Shown in pieces: positions 15,272 to 16,525 of a stretch of 16,525 bases of DNA. The notes below the pieces were generated by a model, which had not been told where the DNA came from, did not search any database, and saw nothing but the letters and a program-made list of their open reading frames with translations. The position numbers were made by a program, and so were the translations under genes. Source of the DNA: Micavibrio sp. UBA7689 (lineage in GTDB: Bacteria > Pseudomonadota > Alphaproteobacteria > Micavibrionales > Micavibrionaceae); the NCBI GenBank assembly GCA_002482805.1, contig DLGR01000027.1, positions 1 through 16,525 of the forward strand. The letters are read 5' to 3'. Numbering within the stretch: position 1 is the first letter of the stretch; every line of letters starts with the position of its first letter.

Positions 15272-16299
15272 AGATCATATCCCGACGCGCGGAGCATTTC
15301 GAACAGGCCTTTGTGATCGAGCCATTCGGCGTTCGTGTCGCTTGCGTAACGGAAGCCTTCTTCCACCATTTTCGCGCCCTTGGGCATTTTGTGTTCGCCT
15401 TCCCAGAAAGCGAAGGACGGCAAAATAGCGAAACGATCTTCGAGCATGTAAGTTTTGCGGGAATCATCTTCGGTGATCATCACTTCGTGCAGTTTTTCAC
15501 CGGGGCGGATGCCGATATTTTCAACCGGAATACCGGGGGCCAATGCTTCGGCGAATTCCACCATTTTCATGCTGGGAATGCGGGGCACGAATATTTCTCC
15601 GCCCTGCATCATTTCAAGACTAGAAAGAACGAAATCCACGCCTTGGGTAATGGTGATCCAAAAACGTGTCATGCGCGGATCTGTGATCGGAATGGCTTTG
15701 GCGTTTTCGCGTTTCAATTTCATGAACAGCGGCACAACGGAACCGCGCGAGCCAACCACGTTGCCGTAGCGTACGACGGAAAAACGCGTGCCAATCGAGC
15801 CGGACGTGTTGTTGGCGGCCACGAAAATTTTGTCGGAGGCCAATTTGGTGGCGCCGTACAGATTGATCGGGTTGGCTGCCTTGTCCGTGGAGAGCGCGAT
15901 AACTTTTTTGACGTGGTTGTCGAGCGCGGAGCGGACGATGTTTTCGGCGCCGTCGATGTTGGTGCGCACACATTCCATCGGGTTGTATTCTGCGGCAGGC
16001 ACCTGTTTCAAGGCGGCGGCGTGGACCACAATATCTGTTTCACGCATGGCCATGGTCATGCGGTCGCGGTCACGTACATCGCCGATCATAAAACGCAGGC
16101 AATTGTAGTTTTTGTGGGCAGAAAAACGCTGCTGCATTTCGTATTGTTTCAGTTCGTCGCGGGAATAGATCACCAGACGGCGCGGCTTATACGAATCGAG
16201 CACCCTTTTTACAAAGGCTTGGCCGAAAGAACCCGTTGCTCCGGTCACAAATAGCGACGCCCCGTCTAGGGTCATATTTTTGGGGGAAAAATCTCTCAT
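15268..16299 (-). CDS. pseB: UDP-N-acetylglucosamine 4,6-dehydratase (inverting)
   Basis: A 343-residue short-chain dehydrogenase/reductase of the FlaA1/PseB type. It takes UDP-GlcNAc through dehydration and C5 inversion, the committed step of the Pse pathway. TGATGSFGQAF (19-28) binds NADP, SRDELKQYEMQQRF (46-59) is characteristic of the family, and STDKAANPINLYGATK places Asp139, Lys140, Tyr148 and Lys152 in the catalytic positions. RYGNVVGSRGSVVPLF and RPGEKLHEVMITEDDSR are also PseB hallmarks; the latter separates it from larger membrane-anchored homologues such as WbpM, which this soluble protein is not. I use ATG 16299, with GGACAGG just upstream. An in-frame ATG at 16275 lacks a ribosome site. 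It heads the operon, with a candidate promoter at 16345-16374. Confidence 0.94.
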   Translation of the reverse strand: MRDFSPKNMTLDGASLFVTGATGSFGQAFVKRVLDSYKPRRLVIYSRDELKQYEMQQRFSAHKNYNCLRFMIGDVRDRDRMTMAMRETDIVVHAAALKQVPAAEYNPMECVRTNIDGAENIVRSALDNHVKKVIALSTDKAANPINLYGATKLASDKIFVAANNTSGSIGTRFSVVRYGNVVGSRGSVVPLFMKLKRENAKAIPITDPRMTRFWITITQGVDFVLSSLEMMQGGEIFVPRIPSMKMVEFAEALAPGIPVENIGIRPGEKLHEVMITEDDSRKTYMLEDRFAILPSFAFWEGEHKMPKGAKMVEEGFRYASDTNAEWLDHKGLFEMLRASGYDL

Positions 16300-16344
16300 C
16301 GGGCCTGTCCGCTAATGGCTTAAGTTTTTGAATATACGTCACAG

Positions 16345-16374
16345 TTTATAAACGGTCTGAATCCCCTATAGCAA
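16345..16374 (-). promoter_or_regulatory. Candidate promoter for the pseB operon
   Basis: On the minus strand TTGCTA (16374-16369) and TATAAA (16350-16345) are separated by 18 bases, about 45 bases before the pseB ATG. The -10 is close to the sigma-70 consensus and the -35 is weak. I saw no convincing sigma-28 or sigma-54 element. Confidence 0.35.
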
Positions 16375-16392
16375 GCACTGGTTCTTAAGGGT

Positions 16393-16416
16393 TCCCCAGC
16401 TTCGGGGGATTTTCTT
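16393..16416. terminator. GC hairpin with following T-rich stretch, function unclear
   Basis: TCCCC (16393-16397) can pair with GGGGA (16405-16409) around a 7-base loop, followed on the plus strand by TTTTCTT. It resembles a weak intrinsic terminator, but no plus-strand gene lies upstream of it in the window. AATCCCC at 16360-16366 can also pair with GGGGATT at 16405-16411, so two mutually exclusive stems are possible. Confidence 0.3.
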
Positions 16417-16442
16417 GACTCCTTAATAGCTTCCTGTATATT
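16415..16442 (+). promoter_or_regulatory. Sigma-70-type promoter for a gene leaving the right edge
   Basis: TTGACT (16415-16420) and TATATT (16437-16442) are spaced by 16 bases, each one or two mismatches from consensus. Transcription would begin near 16449 and leave a leader of about 70 bases before the ATG at 16522. This is the best-looking promoter in the window. Confidence 0.6.
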
Positions 16443-16521
16443 GCGCGGACTCCCGAAAATGAGTGCTTCAGGAATGAATCCTAAGCGATTGAAATAATTA
16501 ACAAAAATTCAGGAATACAAC

Positions 16522-16525
16522 ATGT
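16522..16525 (+). CDS. First bases of a plus-strand gene cut by the window edge
   Basis: ATG at 16522-16524 follows AGGA (16511-16514) at a seven-base spacing and lies downstream of a good promoter, so a divergent gene probably begins here. No coding sequence is available to identify it. Pse clusters often adjoin flagellin genes, but that would be a guess. Confidence 0.4.

Noticed and set aside
15313..16254. A 313-codon open frame on the plus strand, antisense to pseB
   Set aside because: Its translation is rich in His, Phe and Gly with no domain-like pattern, typical of the antisense shadow of a GC-biased gene, and the PseB motifs are unmistakable on the other strand.
16459..16497. A 12-codon frame (MSASGMNPKRLK) in the leader of the right-edge gene, considered as a leader peptide
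   Set aside because: No Shine-Dalgarno sequence, no run of regulatory codons and no clear attenuator after it. Short frames of this size are expected by chance.
1..16525. CRISPR arrays, tRNA or rRNA genes, insertion sequences
   Set aside because: No regularly spaced repeats, no cloverleaf or rRNA-like segments, and no transposase-like frames were seen on either strand.

Overview
The window holds a nearly complete gene cluster for pseudaminic acid (Pse), the nonulosonic sugar that bacteria attach to flagellin and other surface structures. Five of the six canonical enzymes are recognisable: PseB, PseC, PseG, PseI and PseF. The sixth, the N-acetyltransferase PseH, is not present in its usual short GNAT form. 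The Pse pathway and the mixed base composition (roughly half GC by eye) point to a Gram-negative, probably flagellated bacterium, perhaps an alphaproteobacterium. The taxonomic call is weak because there is no rRNA or housekeeping gene here.

Layout, in the direction of transcription (minus strand, right to left). At the right edge, 16300-16525 is a divergent control region with a good plus-strand promoter and the first bases of a gene leaving the window. From 16299 down to 3465 runs a tightly packed block of 12 genes: pseB, pseC, a FemAB/GNAT-like acyltransferase, a SAM methyltransferase, an FAD oxidoreductase, a large GT-B-like protein, an aldo/keto reductase, a class-III (HemL-like) aminotransferase, pseG, pseI, a NeuD/PglD-like acyltransferase and a five-bladed beta-propeller protein of the glycosidase type. 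A single plus-strand gene, a TylF-like methyltransferase (2716-3468), then interrupts the block. Its stop and that of the propeller gene share one CTAG. Divergent from it, minus-strand genes resume: WbqC-like protein, pseF, a GT4 glycosyltransferase, and the first 18 codons of another gene leaving the left edge.

How it fits together. PseB and PseC convert UDP-GlcNAc to the 4-amino-L-altrose intermediate. An acetyltransferase (the FemAB-like or NeuD-like protein is the candidate) makes the diacetamido sugar, PseG removes UDP, PseI condenses the sugar with phosphoenolpyruvate, and PseF activates Pse with CMP. The extra reductase, aminotransferase, flavoprotein, two methyltransferases and spare acyltransferase suggest that the final sugar is a decorated Pse, or that a second unusual sugar is made as well. 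The GT-B-like and GT4 proteins are candidate transferases. Almost every minus-strand junction is overlapping or within a few bases (five ATGA overlaps, one TGATG, one TAATG), so translation is probably coupled. No stretch above 300 bases lacks a gene, and I saw no RNA genes, insertion sequences or CRISPR arrays.
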